Shown in pieces: positions 17,298 to 25,457 of a DNA stretch of 64,000 nt. The notes under the pieces are model-generated. The model was not told the origin of the DNA, ran no database searches, and saw nothing but the letters and a program-made list of their open reading frames with translations. A program made the position numbers and the translations under genes. The stretch comes from Gammaproteobacteria bacterium TMED1 (GTDB lineage Bacteria > Pseudomonadota > Gammaproteobacteria > Pseudomonadales > Azotimanducaceae). The stretch's first letter is position 1; every line of letters starts with the position of its first letter. The stretch lies in the NCBI GenBank assembly GCA_002167855.2, contig NHBG02000020.1:217117-281116 (forward strand). Reading direction: 5' to 3'.

Positions 17298-19355
17298 ATG
17301 AACGAGCAAAATAATGACGTCAACAGCGAGTTAGAAGCTGTAAACTTCAAGAAGGCGGATAGAGCAACAAAGAAAAGGAATCGGATCCTCAAACCCTTAT
17401 CTCTGTGTCTAATCTTTTTGTTCACATTACTTTGTTCAGTGACACTATTTACACTTCAGGCCAGGGGATTAAAAATAGCCGTTACTCCCGAACCAGATTC
17501 TCTGGAAATTCTTGGTGGGTTCTTTACTTACCAATTGGGCGAGCGTTTTTTAATTTTACCTGGGGACTACCGGATCCGAGTGAAAGCTGAGGGTTACAAA
17601 GACCTCGAAATGGCCATAACTGTGGGAGCAGAACCGAATCAAACGATTGAGCTTGAGATGGCAAAACTACCAGGTTTTCTAATTGCGAATTCAGCGCCAA
17701 CCGCCGATATAGACGTATTTATTGATGAAGTCTATCAAGGGAAAACACCATTGAGGACTAAAATAGAGCCAGGGCTACATGATATTTTTTTTCAGAGTGA
17801 GCGGTACCTTACTTACAGTACTAAAATCCAGATAGAAGGTCGCAATTTAGAGCAAACAGTCACTGCAAACCTTTCTCCTGCGTGGGCAGAACTCAATATT
17901 TCATCAGACCCGTCCTCTGCAGAGATTGTCGTTGGTGAGGAAAAAGTTGGAATAACGCCTACTAAAATAGAACTTCTTCAAGGTGACCACACAGTCAAAT
18001 TAAGTAAAGCTGGCTTCAAAGTTTGGCAATCCGACATAACAGTATCTGCTGGATCAGTCATAAATCTTGATTCAATAAACCTTCTCAAAGCAGATGGTCA
18101 GTTATCAATCGTCACGGATCCTGCAGGCGCAAACATAACTATAGATGCAAAATATCAAGGACAAAGCCCTCTCGTGGCGACATTGGAACCAGAAAAAACA
18201 CACGAGATTCTCTTAACGAAAGCCGGCTTCGAGCCAATTCAAAAAGCTATCGAAGTCGAGCCCGGTCAAGAAATCACGCTCAAATCAAATCTAATTCCAA
18301 TGACAGGGGTCGTGGAATTAGAAATAGAACCAAATGATGCAACCGTTCTACTTGACGGTCTTGAACTCAAGAGCAACACCAGACGTCTCACCCTCTCAGC
18401 AACTAGACATAGGATCCAGATTATAAAATCCGGTTACGCCACTAAAGATATGATAATTATTCCTAAAGCTGGCTTGACGCAGGAACTAGTTGTTCAGTTG
18501 AAAACCGAAGCCGAGGCTAAAGTCGCTGCAATCCCCTCAAAAATTCAAGTGATGGAGAACGTCACTGCAAAACTGATTATCCCAGATAAATTTGCAATGG
18601 GTTCAAAACGAGGGGAACGAGGGAGGAGAACAAATGAAATTGAAAAAGAGGTGCAACTAGCGCGACCCTTTTATCTTGGTACCAAGGAAATCACTAATCT
18701 AGCCTTCAAAAAATTTGACCCGTCACATGATTCTGGAGTGCTTGGTCGGTCATTACTAAGTGATGATGATAGGCCAGTGGTTAACATTTCTTGGGAACAA
18801 GGCATTTTATTCTGCAACTGGTTAAGCAAACGTAATAATCTTGAAGTTGCTTATGAAAAAGTGGGTAATATCTGGCGTCTTAAGGAGCCCATTAGTACAG
18901 GATTCCGTCTCCCGACAGAAGCGGAATGGGCTTGGGCTGCTAGATATAATCAGGGTAACTCTGCAACTAGATTCCCATGGGGGGACTATATGCCGCCACC
19001 GCCAAACGCTGGAAATTACGCGGATGAGTCTGCAGCAAACATGTCCTCTTACTATATCATCGGGTACAACGATAGTTATAGAGGAACTGCACCCGTTGGT
19101 AGCTTTCCCGCAAACACTTTCGGGATCCAGGACCTAAATGGTAATGTTTCAGAGTGGGTTAACGATATTTATGCAACCAGTGCTAGGAGAGGCGTTTTTA
19201 TTGATCCAATAGGACCAAAAACAGGCGATTATTACGTAATCAGAGGTGCTAATTATACTAGTGGACGCTTTAGTGAATTGCGATGGACTTACAGAGACTA
19301 TGGCAAGACTGGCAGGCCAGAGGTGGGCTTTAGAATAGCGAGGTACGCGGAATGA
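17298..19355 (+). CDS. Membrane protein with five PEGA-like repeats and a non-catalytic FGE-sulfatase-like domain
   Basis: 685 residues. A short cytoplasmic N-terminus precedes one membrane segment (about 34-53). Five PEGA-like repeats follow, at about 56-110, 126-180, 197-250, 267-320 and 337-390, recognisable by PxxA-x-I-x-(I/V)-D ... P-G-x-H motifs. The C-terminal domain (about 427-683) is FGE/SUMF1-like: FAMGS, RLPTEAEWAWAAR, GIQDLNGNVSEWVNDIY and VGFRIAR. The region holding the active-site cysteines in true formylglycine-generating enzymes (IRGANYTSGRFSELRWTYR here) has no Cys, so enzyme activity is unlikely. Topology puts PEGA and FGE parts in the periplasm, perhaps touching peptidoglycan or lipoproteins. 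It overlaps the next gene by four bases. Confidence 0.87.
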   Translation: MNEQNNDVNSELEAVNFKKADRATKKRNRILKPLSLCLIFLFTLLCSVTLFTLQARGLKIAVTPEPDSLEILGGFFTYQLGERFLILPGDYRIRVKAEGYKDLEMAITVGAEPNQTIELEMAKLPGFLIANSAPTADIDVFIDEVYQGKTPLRTKIEPGLHDIFFQSERYLTYSTKIQIEGRNLEQTVTANLSPAWAELNISSDPSSAEIVVGEEKVGITPTKIELLQGDHTVKLSKAGFKVWQSDITVSAGSVINLDSINLLKADGQLSIVTDPAGANITIDAKYQGQSPLVATLEPEKTHEILLTKAGFEPIQKAIEVEPGQEITLKSNLIPMTGVVELEIEPNDATVLLDGLELKSNTRRLTLSATRHRIQIIKSGYATKDMIIIPKAGLTQELVVQLKTEAEAKVAAIPSKIQVMENVTAKLIIPDKFAMGSKRGERGRRTNEIEKEVQLARPFYLGTKEITNLAFKKFDPSHDSGVLGRSLLSDDDRPVVNISWEQGILFCNWLSKRNNLEVAYEKVGNIWRLKEPISTGFRLPTEAEWAWAARYNQGNSATRFPWGDYMPPPPNAGNYADESAANMSSYYIIGYNDSYRGTAPVGSFPANTFGIQDLNGNVSEWVNDIYATSARRGVFIDPIGPKTGDYYVIRGANYTSGRFSELRWTYRDYGKTGRPEVGFRIARYAE

Positions 19356-19630
19356 AATATATTGTCCTAGTCTTTTCTCTTAGTCTACTAATCTCTGTGG
19401 TCAGTACAGGTGATCCTATTACTGCAGTTGGTCAGATTGAAAACAATGAAGACCAAGAGACTCCAGGCGGAGCAACACAAACCACCGATGAGCCGGTCAG
19501 CAAGGTACAAGAGTCGACTCCTCAAGCAGGGGATTTAACGGAAAAAACCCTTGGAGAGAGCTTTCGTAATTTTGTTCCAAGTGAGTTGATAAGCGCCGAC
19601 AATGCTGTCCCATTCCCAGTGGATATTTAA
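19352..19630 (+). CDS. Small secreted protein of the MotA-vWA cluster
   Basis: A 92-residue protein with an N-terminal signal peptide (IVLVFSLSLLISVVSTG) followed by a Gln/Glu/Thr-rich low-complexity stretch and a short C-terminal LGESFRNFVPSELIS segment. The ATG overlaps the PEGA-FGE stop (ATGA), and a gene with a good AAGGA site follows after eight bases, so it is translated as part of the cluster. No domain recognised. Being coupled to both neighbours argues that it is real; it could be an accessory periplasmic subunit. Confidence 0.66.
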   Translation: MKYIVLVFSLSLLISVVSTGDPITAVGQIENNEDQETPGGATQTTDEPVSKVQESTPQAGDLTEKTLGESFRNFVPSELISADNAVPFPVDI

Positions 19631-19638
19631 GGAACATT

Positions 19639-20433
19639 ATGAAGAAACAATTACCGTTCGAATTCATCTTCCATATATTTTCATTATTCATTGCAATCAT
19701 CCTCGTTCACGCCATATACGTTTCTATAGTAAGGCCAAACGCCACGGCCGTATTGGAGGAGCAGGCAATCCAAATCAATGAAAATCCTAACTATATTCCT
19801 GAAAGATCAATTTATGTCGTCATCAAAGATTTAGAACAAGAATGTTGTTTCGTTCTAATGCTTTGGGCTATTTCGCTAATGGGTTATAAGTCCTTATCTT
19901 CTTTTAATGAGAGAAAAATACTAGAAACCGACCTTATACCAATTAATCAAGGTACGAGCATTCTCGCGGAAGACGCGCGCGAATACTCTCGACCGATACA
20001 AGCATTATCGGAAAAACAACAGAATTATCTGCTTCCAAGGGCGGTCTTAACTGCGCTGCATCGCTTCCGATCAACAAGAAATATACAGGACGTTTCGAGT
20101 TCAATCAGGGCAATATGTGAATCAGAGTCGGAGAGGCTTGATTCAGAGCTGTCAATGATTAGGTATATAGCATGGGCTATTCCTTCGATCGGGTTCTTGG
20201 GCACTGTGAGAGGGATTGGCCAAGCCTTGGGACAGGCACACAAAGCTGCACAAGGGGATATTGCTGGTGTAACGCAAAGCCTTGGGGTCGCATTTAATTC
20301 AACCTTTGTCGCTCTTCTTATAAGTATTCTTGTTATGTTTCTCTTGCATTATCTTCAAGTAACACAAGAACGAATCGTCCTTGACACGGAAGAATACTGC
20401 GATAAAAGATTAATTCAGCACCTTCAGAACTGA
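19639..20433 (+). CDS. MotA/TolQ/ExbB-family ion channel subunit
   Basis: Inner-membrane A subunit of an ion-driven stator-like complex. The 264-residue protein has four membrane segments, at about 8-30, 68-87, 174-198 and 214-240, with a cytoplasmic region between the second and third, as in MotA rather than three-segment ExbB. The family signature lies in the third segment (AIPSIGFLGTVRGIG, about 180-194), and the fourth segment carries GVAFNSTFVALLIS. The two vWA proteins downstream have matching B-subunit-like first segments. Ribosome-binding site AAGGA. Ion type (proton or sodium) cannot be read with confidence. Confidence 0.9.
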   Translation: MKKQLPFEFIFHIFSLFIAIILVHAIYVSIVRPNATAVLEEQAIQINENPNYIPERSIYVVIKDLEQECCFVLMLWAISLMGYKSLSSFNERKILETDLIPINQGTSILAEDAREYSRPIQALSEKQQNYLLPRAVLTALHRFRSTRNIQDVSSSIRAICESESERLDSELSMIRYIAWAIPSIGFLGTVRGIGQALGQAHKAAQGDIAGVTQSLGVAFNSTFVALLISILVMFLLHYLQVTQERIVLDTEEYCDKRLIQHLQN

Positions 20434-20447
20434 TACAGGACAAAGAA

Positions 20448-21758
20448 GTGACGATAGGTATTATCGAGTTAAATGATCTAGGCATCCAAGTCGCATGCGA
20501 CGATGAAATCGTGGCAATAAGTCCAGGATTTGCGCTGATTAATAATAATGGTGAGCTCCTAGTTGGAAATGACGCCTTAAAAGAAACCCGATTATTGCCA
20601 AGCTGGAACAACAACCATTTCTGGAATCACCTCAACACGAACCCAATCCCTAACGCTCGGGATTCTATAAGACACAACGCAGACCTTGCTTTTGCACATC
20701 TAGAGCTCCTTTGGGAGGAGTTAAAAGGGCGTGTAGATACTGTCATTTTCGTCGTACCGAGTTTCTATAATCGGGCTAGTCTCAGCCTTCTCTTAGGTAT
20801 GGCAGAGGAATGCGGAATACCTACTTCTGGTGTCGTTGATTTATCCATCGCAGCTGCCTGCAACCAAAAGCTGAGAGATATTTCTCTTTACCTCGACATC
20901 CATCTGCATCGCATAACGCTGACAAGGTTATCAAATAGTCTAAATCTATCGCGCACTAATTATATAACGGTTTGTGAAACTGGTATGGCCACACTACTAG
21001 ATAGGTGGGCAAGCGCAGTTACAAATCAGTTTATTCAAGTGAAACGATATGACCCACTTCATGATGCTAAAAGTGAACAGGCGCTATATGACGCGCTACC
21101 TGATTGGATTCACAGTTTCGAAACTAAACGAAACAACCTATTTAATTTAGATATCGATGGGCTGAAGCAGTCGGTAAGTATCTCCGTAGAACAACTTATG
21201 CCTGCCTGTGCGCCTCTTTATCCTCAGATAATACAGGCGATTCGCAAACAAGCCAGTATAAATGAAACCTCCACTTTGTTTCTCTCTCATCGCTTCAACG
21301 GTGTCCCTGGTATCAAGGATACGCTAAACCTCTTAGAAAAAATTGAATTGGTTGAGTTACCGTCAAATGCGGCAATTGCTGGAGCCTTCCAGCATGCCGA
21401 CAAAATAATGTCAGGAGGTGGTACCATCACCCATGTCGTTAATTTGCCGATCAAAGCAGCCTCAAGTGCAGATGAGACAGTAACGAGGAATCAGGCAACT
21501 CATCTACTTTATGGTGATCATGCAACAGCCATCGGGCGAGTATTCAAATTATCAGAGGAAATTTCGAGCGGACTGATACAGGATTTGTCCAACCCGATTT
21601 GCTCCATTTATCCCAAAGGGGTGCATGTTTATGTGGACATCCATAAAGCCAACAAAATTAAAATTAACGGTGCGCCCGTAACTAAACAGACAACGCTAAA
21701 GCCAGGAGATACTATAAGCTTAGGGGATCAAATTATGACTTTGATCTCAGTAACTTGA
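20448..21758 (+). CDS. Degenerate Hsp70/actin-like protein with FHA-like C-terminus
   Basis: 436 residues, GTG start at 20448 behind an AGGA site. The N-terminal 330 residues resemble the Hsp70/actin ATPase fold in order of elements: IGIIELNDLGIQVA in place of the phosphate-1 loop, YLDIHLHRITLTRL in place of phosphate-2, and FLSHRFNGVPGIKDTL in place of the adenosine motif. The Gly-rich nucleotide-binding residues are poorly kept, so it may not hydrolyse ATP. The C-terminal part (about 350-436) ends INGAPVTKQTTLKPGDTISLG, an FHA-like strand pattern that could bind phosphothreonine. It has no membrane segment, so it is cytoplasmic. Its TGA overlaps the ATG of the first vWA gene (TGATG), so the two are coupled. 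Confidence 0.7.
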   Translation: MTIGIIELNDLGIQVACDDEIVAISPGFALINNNGELLVGNDALKETRLLPSWNNNHFWNHLNTNPIPNARDSIRHNADLAFAHLELLWEELKGRVDTVIFVVPSFYNRASLSLLLGMAEECGIPTSGVVDLSIAAACNQKLRDISLYLDIHLHRITLTRLSNSLNLSRTNYITVCETGMATLLDRWASAVTNQFIQVKRYDPLHDAKSEQALYDALPDWIHSFETKRNNLFNLDIDGLKQSVSISVEQLMPACAPLYPQIIQAIRKQASINETSTLFLSHRFNGVPGIKDTLNLLEKIELVELPSNAAIAGAFQHADKIMSGGGTITHVVNLPIKAASSADETVTRNQATHLLYGDHATAIGRVFKLSEEISSGLIQDLSNPICSIYPKGVHVYVDIHKANKIKINGAPVTKQTTLKPGDTISLGDQIMTLISVT

Positions 21759-22843
21759 TGGCCAAACGTCGCGAGTTAAGTATCTTTAACCTCTCCTTTC
21801 TAGACATTATGTCATGCGGATTTGGAGCTGTGATCCTAATCTTCGTCGTTATTAATAATGCATCCCAGGAACTCAATGCAAATCCTAAAACAGAACTGCT
21901 TGCAAAGATAAAGAAAGTAGAGGAGGAAGTCGAAGAGGAAATATCAAAACTGAGGGAAGTTAGTGTGGCCATGAAGGAAACCGACCAGCAAGCCCTCGAT
22001 CAGCAAGAACTTATAAAGCAACTTACAGCAGTTATCGCCAGTACTAACAAACAGATAGCTTCCCTCACTGGCACTAATCAAGACGAAGTTGCGAAGTTAA
22101 AAGAAGAAATAAAAAAACTTGAAGAGGAAACTAATCTCCTTCAAACAAGTCAATCGGAAGAGGTTGCGGGTGGTAAAGATCTTTACAGTTTCACCGGCGA
22201 TGGCGATCGGCAATATTTGACAGGGCTTAAAGTTGGCGGCAGACATATCCTTATACTCCTGGACGCCTCAGCGAGCATGCTGGATAAAACGATTGTGAAC
22301 GTCATCCGTACGCGAAATTTATCAAGAGAACGTAGGATAGGATCAGAGAAGTGGCAAAGAGCTGTCAGGACGGGTGAATGGTTAATCGCGAACCTGCCTC
22401 GACAAGCGAGTTTTCAGTTGTATACGTTTAATGAAAGCGCTAAGTCAGTGATACCTGAACAAGATGCCAAATGGTTATCAGTTCAAAATCGAGACAATAT
22501 CGAAGAAACCGTTAATTATCTAAACCAAATCGTTCCAAAGGGTGGTACTTCTCTTCATCATGCGTTAGCTAAAGCGAATCTACTTGAACCGCCACCAGAT
22601 AATATATTTCTCATCGTGGATGGCCTACCCACCCAAGGTTTGAATCCACCGAAAAGCAACGTAGTGTCAAGTCAAGAGAGGAATGCACTATTTGTAGATG
22701 CAATTTCTCTAACCTCAGGAAATATTCCAATAAATGTTATCTTATTTCCAATGGAAGGAGATCCATTAGCTGCAGCATCGTATTGGCGGTTAGCTCAGAT
22801 TACGTCAGGCTCATTTCTTGCTCCGTCCGAGGATTGGCCATAA
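21758..22843 (+). CDS. vWA protein with ExbD/MotB-like membrane segment and coiled coil (B subunit 1)
   Basis: 361 residues from the ATG in TGATG. A TTG at 21755 is possible but less likely. Basic N-terminus, then one membrane segment (about 14-33) beginning F-L-D-I-M with Asp16, matching the F-I-D-V-M start of ExbD and the Asp used for ion passage in ExbD/TolR/MotB. A charged coiled coil (about 48-135) follows. The periplasmic vWA domain (about 160-355) has an intact MIDAS: DASAS, the Thr in GGTS and the Asp in IVDGLPTQG. The stop codon overlaps the next ATG (TAATG). I infer a stator B subunit whose peptidoglycan-binding part is replaced by a metal-binding adhesion domain. Confidence 0.86.
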   Translation: MAKRRELSIFNLSFLDIMSCGFGAVILIFVVINNASQELNANPKTELLAKIKKVEEEVEEEISKLREVSVAMKETDQQALDQQELIKQLTAVIASTNKQIASLTGTNQDEVAKLKEEIKKLEEETNLLQTSQSEEVAGGKDLYSFTGDGDRQYLTGLKVGGRHILILLDASASMLDKTIVNVIRTRNLSRERRIGSEKWQRAVRTGEWLIANLPRQASFQLYTFNESAKSVIPEQDAKWLSVQNRDNIEETVNYLNQIVPKGGTSLHHALAKANLLEPPPDNIFLIVDGLPTQGLNPPKSNVVSSQERNALFVDAISLTSGNIPINVILFPMEGDPLAAASYWRLAQITSGSFLAPSEDWP

Positions 22844-23844
22844 TGAAAACGAAACGCAGAGAAATCGAAGGATTGAGTCTATCATTTTTGGATGTTATCA
22901 GTTGTGGTTTTGGTGCTCTTATCCTTCTCCTCGTATTAACAAAAGTTTTCGACCCAAGTGCTATTGACGATAGCATAGATAATTTAGAGGATTATCTTAT
23001 TACTCTGCAAAAAGATCTTCTGGCTAAGCGTAATGATATTCGAGATATGCGAACAGAAATAATTCGCCGAGAAGATCTGGAAAGTGAAGAAACACTTCGG
23101 TTAACTGGACTGCAAGCAGAACTTCTTCAATTACAGGAAAAATATGAAACTATCGTAAGAAAAACAAAAGTCGAAGAAATCATAAAAGCAAGATTGAGTG
23201 TCGCCAAGCAAACACTAACCGAGGAAATGCAGCGTCTACTAAAGAATTCGATTGTAAAAGATAATGCTGTAGGCGGGATACCTGTAGATAGCGAGTACGT
23301 GATTTTCATCATAGATACTTCTGGAAGTATGTATACCAATGCGTGGCCACTGGTTTTACAGAAGGTCTCTGAAACACTTGAGGTCTACCCTAAGCTCAAG
23401 GGCATTCAAGTGATGAATGATATGGGAAACTATATGTTCTCACAGTACGCCAATGAGTGGATACCCGATACTGCAGCAAGACGAAGCGCTATTATAAATC
23501 GCTTACAAAACTGGAACGTCTTTAGTAATTCGAGCCCCGTTGAGGGAATCACAAAGGCAATCTCTACTTTCTATAGACCCGACCGAAAGATAAGCCTTTA
23601 CGTGTTTGGTGACGACTTCTCCGGAAGATCTGTAGAGCAAGTCATACAAGTCGTTGATAAAATCAATAGAGTAGACTCAGAAGGCAATCGACTCGTTCGA
23701 ATCCATGGGGTGGGTTTCCCGGTGCTTTTCTCTCTGCCACCAAGATATCAGGCATCAGCTATTCGATTTTCAATTTTGATGCGCGAGCTTTGTATACGAA
23801 ATGGGGGTACCTTTGTGGCACTAAATGACTACCGTCTATTATAA
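22843..23844 (+). CDS. vWA protein with ExbD/MotB-like membrane segment and coiled coil (B subunit 2)
   Basis: 333 residues from the ATG in TAATG at 22843; the frame is open further upstream but that overlaps the previous gene. It has the same plan as its neighbour: basic N-terminus (MKTKRREIEG), one membrane segment starting F-L-D-V-I with Asp17 and sharing the SCGFGA core, a coiled coil (about 40-130) and a vWA domain (about 148-330). The MIDAS start is DTSGS; the Thr position looks like Ser (NSSPVEG), and a later Asp lies in YVFGDDFSG. Divergence between the two suggests non-identical partners of one complex. Last gene of the cluster; a possible weak hairpin lies at 23883-23904. Confidence 0.86.
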   Translation: MKTKRREIEGLSLSFLDVISCGFGALILLLVLTKVFDPSAIDDSIDNLEDYLITLQKDLLAKRNDIRDMRTEIIRREDLESEETLRLTGLQAELLQLQEKYETIVRKTKVEEIIKARLSVAKQTLTEEMQRLLKNSIVKDNAVGGIPVDSEYVIFIIDTSGSMYTNAWPLVLQKVSETLEVYPKLKGIQVMNDMGNYMFSQYANEWIPDTAARRSAIINRLQNWNVFSNSSPVEGITKAISTFYRPDRKISLYVFGDDFSGRSVEQVIQVVDKINRVDSEGNRLVRIHGVGFPVLFSLPPRYQASAIRFSILMRELCIRNGGTFVALNDYRLL

Positions 23845-23952
23845 TCTTTATTGGGCTCAGAGAAATTAAAAGCGACCAGACTAACTCTAAACCGACCTAG
23901 AGTTTCGTAGCGAACTTACTGTTATACTCTCGCATTTACTACCGGAGCATTT

Positions 23953-24801
23953 ATGGCAACCGGAAAAATTTACGACCGCGCTGCTGAGGACGTGAGTAAT
24001 ATTATTGCGATGGAACACGTTAATATAACCGTTCCGGATCAGGCTATCGCAACTCTCTTCTATGTTAATGGATTGGGGCTGACGCGAGACCCTTATATAG
24101 ATTTTGGCCCAAGTAATGTTTGGATAAATGCAGGAAAACAACAATTCCATTTACCGACAAAAAAACCGCAGGTGATACGAGGTCATATCGGGCTTGTCGT
24201 CCCTGATCTAAAAGCATTAGCCAAGCGCCTTCATTCTGTGGAAAAACGTTTAACAGACACTAGATTTTCGTTTACGAGTGCGAAAGAGTTTATATCGGTT
24301 ACCTGTCCATGGGGCAACAAACTAAAGTGCTATGGTTCGGGTAAGCGATTCAATATGCGACTCGGAATCCCATATGTCGAATTCCTGGTACCTCGTGGAA
24401 CTGCAAGAGGTATCGCTAGATTTTATGAAGACTTATTCAGCTGCAGAACCACCTTAACAAAGACCTCATGCCAAATCGCTGTCGGTAGAGGCCAAAGCCT
24501 AAGGTTCAAAGAAAACGAACAGAAATTGGATTATGATGGCCATCACATCGCTATCTATGTCTCGAACTTCTCGACTCCTCATCAATATCTTGATCATCAT
24601 GGCTTGATAACTGAGGAAAGTGATGCTCACCAGTATCGATTCCAAACTATTATTGATCCGAGTACCGGACAAGAACTTTTCGATGTTGAACACGAAGTCC
24701 GAAGTTTACACCATCCCATGTATGGCAGGTTCTTAGTGAACCGTAATGCATCGCAATCCTTCGTGGATTACCAGCAAGGGTTGGACTCATTTCATCCCTA
24801 G
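23953..24801 (+). CDS. Two-domain VOC (glyoxalase/dioxygenase-fold) protein
   Basis: 282 residues with two vicinal-oxygen-chelate modules. The first (about 22-115) starts MEHVNITVPDQAIATLFYVN with a later IGLVVPDL strand. The second (about 135-245) contains YVEFLVPRG, ARFYEDLF and HHIAIYVSNF. Metal-ligand candidates include the His of MEHVN and the His pair of HHIAIYV. The reaction is unknown; such proteins include lactoylglutathione lyases and ring-cleaving dioxygenases. A TATACT -10-like element lies about 25 bases upstream, without a good -35. A methyltransferase gene follows after seven bases, probably in the same transcript. Confidence 0.8.
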   Translation: MATGKIYDRAAEDVSNIIAMEHVNITVPDQAIATLFYVNGLGLTRDPYIDFGPSNVWINAGKQQFHLPTKKPQVIRGHIGLVVPDLKALAKRLHSVEKRLTDTRFSFTSAKEFISVTCPWGNKLKCYGSGKRFNMRLGIPYVEFLVPRGTARGIARFYEDLFSCRTTLTKTSCQIAVGRGQSLRFKENEQKLDYDGHHIAIYVSNFSTPHQYLDHHGLITEESDAHQYRFQTIIDPSTGQELFDVEHEVRSLHHPMYGRFLVNRNASQSFVDYQQGLDSFHP

Positions 24802-24808
24802 GCAAGTA

Positions 24809-25429
24809 ATGCTTATGTCTGATCATACTTCTCGGCAAGCCTTTGGCCTAAAAATCTTAAATGCTCGCCATAAAGAAATTAGGCGACTAAAGCGCGAAGG
24901 TTATATCGCAGAAATCCATGGGAATAAATTTTGGAATTCAAGTTTCTTAATTATGGATTATCTTCGTCAACATCCAATACCATCATCAAAACGAGTACTA
25001 GAAATTGGATGTGGTTGGGGATTGCTCGGACTATTCTGTTCAAAGAAATTTAGCTGTAGTGTTCATGGTATCGATGCAGATGAAAACGTAATTCCTTACT
25101 TAGACCTACATGCAAAAGTAAACAAAACGAAAATGACTGCAGAGAAAAAGAAATTTGAACAGTTATCGATAGCCTATCTTTCTCAATTCGATGTCATCCT
25201 TGGGGCAGATATTTGTTTTTGGAACGAAATGACTGAGGCACTCCTAAAACTGATAAATCGAGCAAAAAGAGGTGGAGTGAGTACTATAATGATCGCGGAC
25301 CCTTGCCGATCCCCCTTCACCGATCTTGCAGAGAGGGCAAAGGAAAGATACAAAGATGTGAGTGTTGTAGAGAAATTCCTAAAAAAACCGGTGAATGCGA
25401 CAGGAGAAATTCTGATTATAAATACCTAG
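24809..25429 (+). CDS. Class I SAM-dependent methyltransferase (METTL21/ETFB-like)
   Basis: 206 residues from the ATG at 24809. The frame is open from 24746, but that would overlap the VOC gene by 56 bases, and an AGG lies about seven bases upstream of the chosen start. SAM motif I is clear (VLEIGCGWGLLGL, about 63-75), with the acidic GIDADE motif II and the ILGADICFW motif IV. The overall arrangement resembles protein-lysine methyltransferases of the METTL21/ETFB type, so a protein substrate is possible. It is followed 28 bases later by the acyl-CoA ligase gene. Confidence 0.8.
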   Translation: MLMSDHTSRQAFGLKILNARHKEIRRLKREGYIAEIHGNKFWNSSFLIMDYLRQHPIPSSKRVLEIGCGWGLLGLFCSKKFSCSVHGIDADENVIPYLDLHAKVNKTKMTAEKKKFEQLSIAYLSQFDVILGADICFWNEMTEALLKLINRAKRGGVSTIMIADPCRSPFTDLAERAKERYKDVSVVEKFLKKPVNATGEILIINT

Positions 25430-25457
25430 AACTTCCAAATGTAATAGGAATAGATTC

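Noticed and set aside
20448-20450. Alternative ATG start for the actin/FHA-like gene
   Set aside because: No suitable ATG lies near. The GTG at 20448 has an AGGA site at normal distance and is the best start.
12617-23844. Zorya-type phage defence system
   Set aside because: A MotA-like protein is present, but there is no ZorC/ZorD, helicase, nuclease or other effector. The domains point to the cell envelope.
23883-23904. Seven-base stem (AACTCTA/TAGAGTT) after the vWA genes as a terminator
   Set aside because: Only one further T follows the stem, so terminator function is weak. I mention it only in the gene entry.
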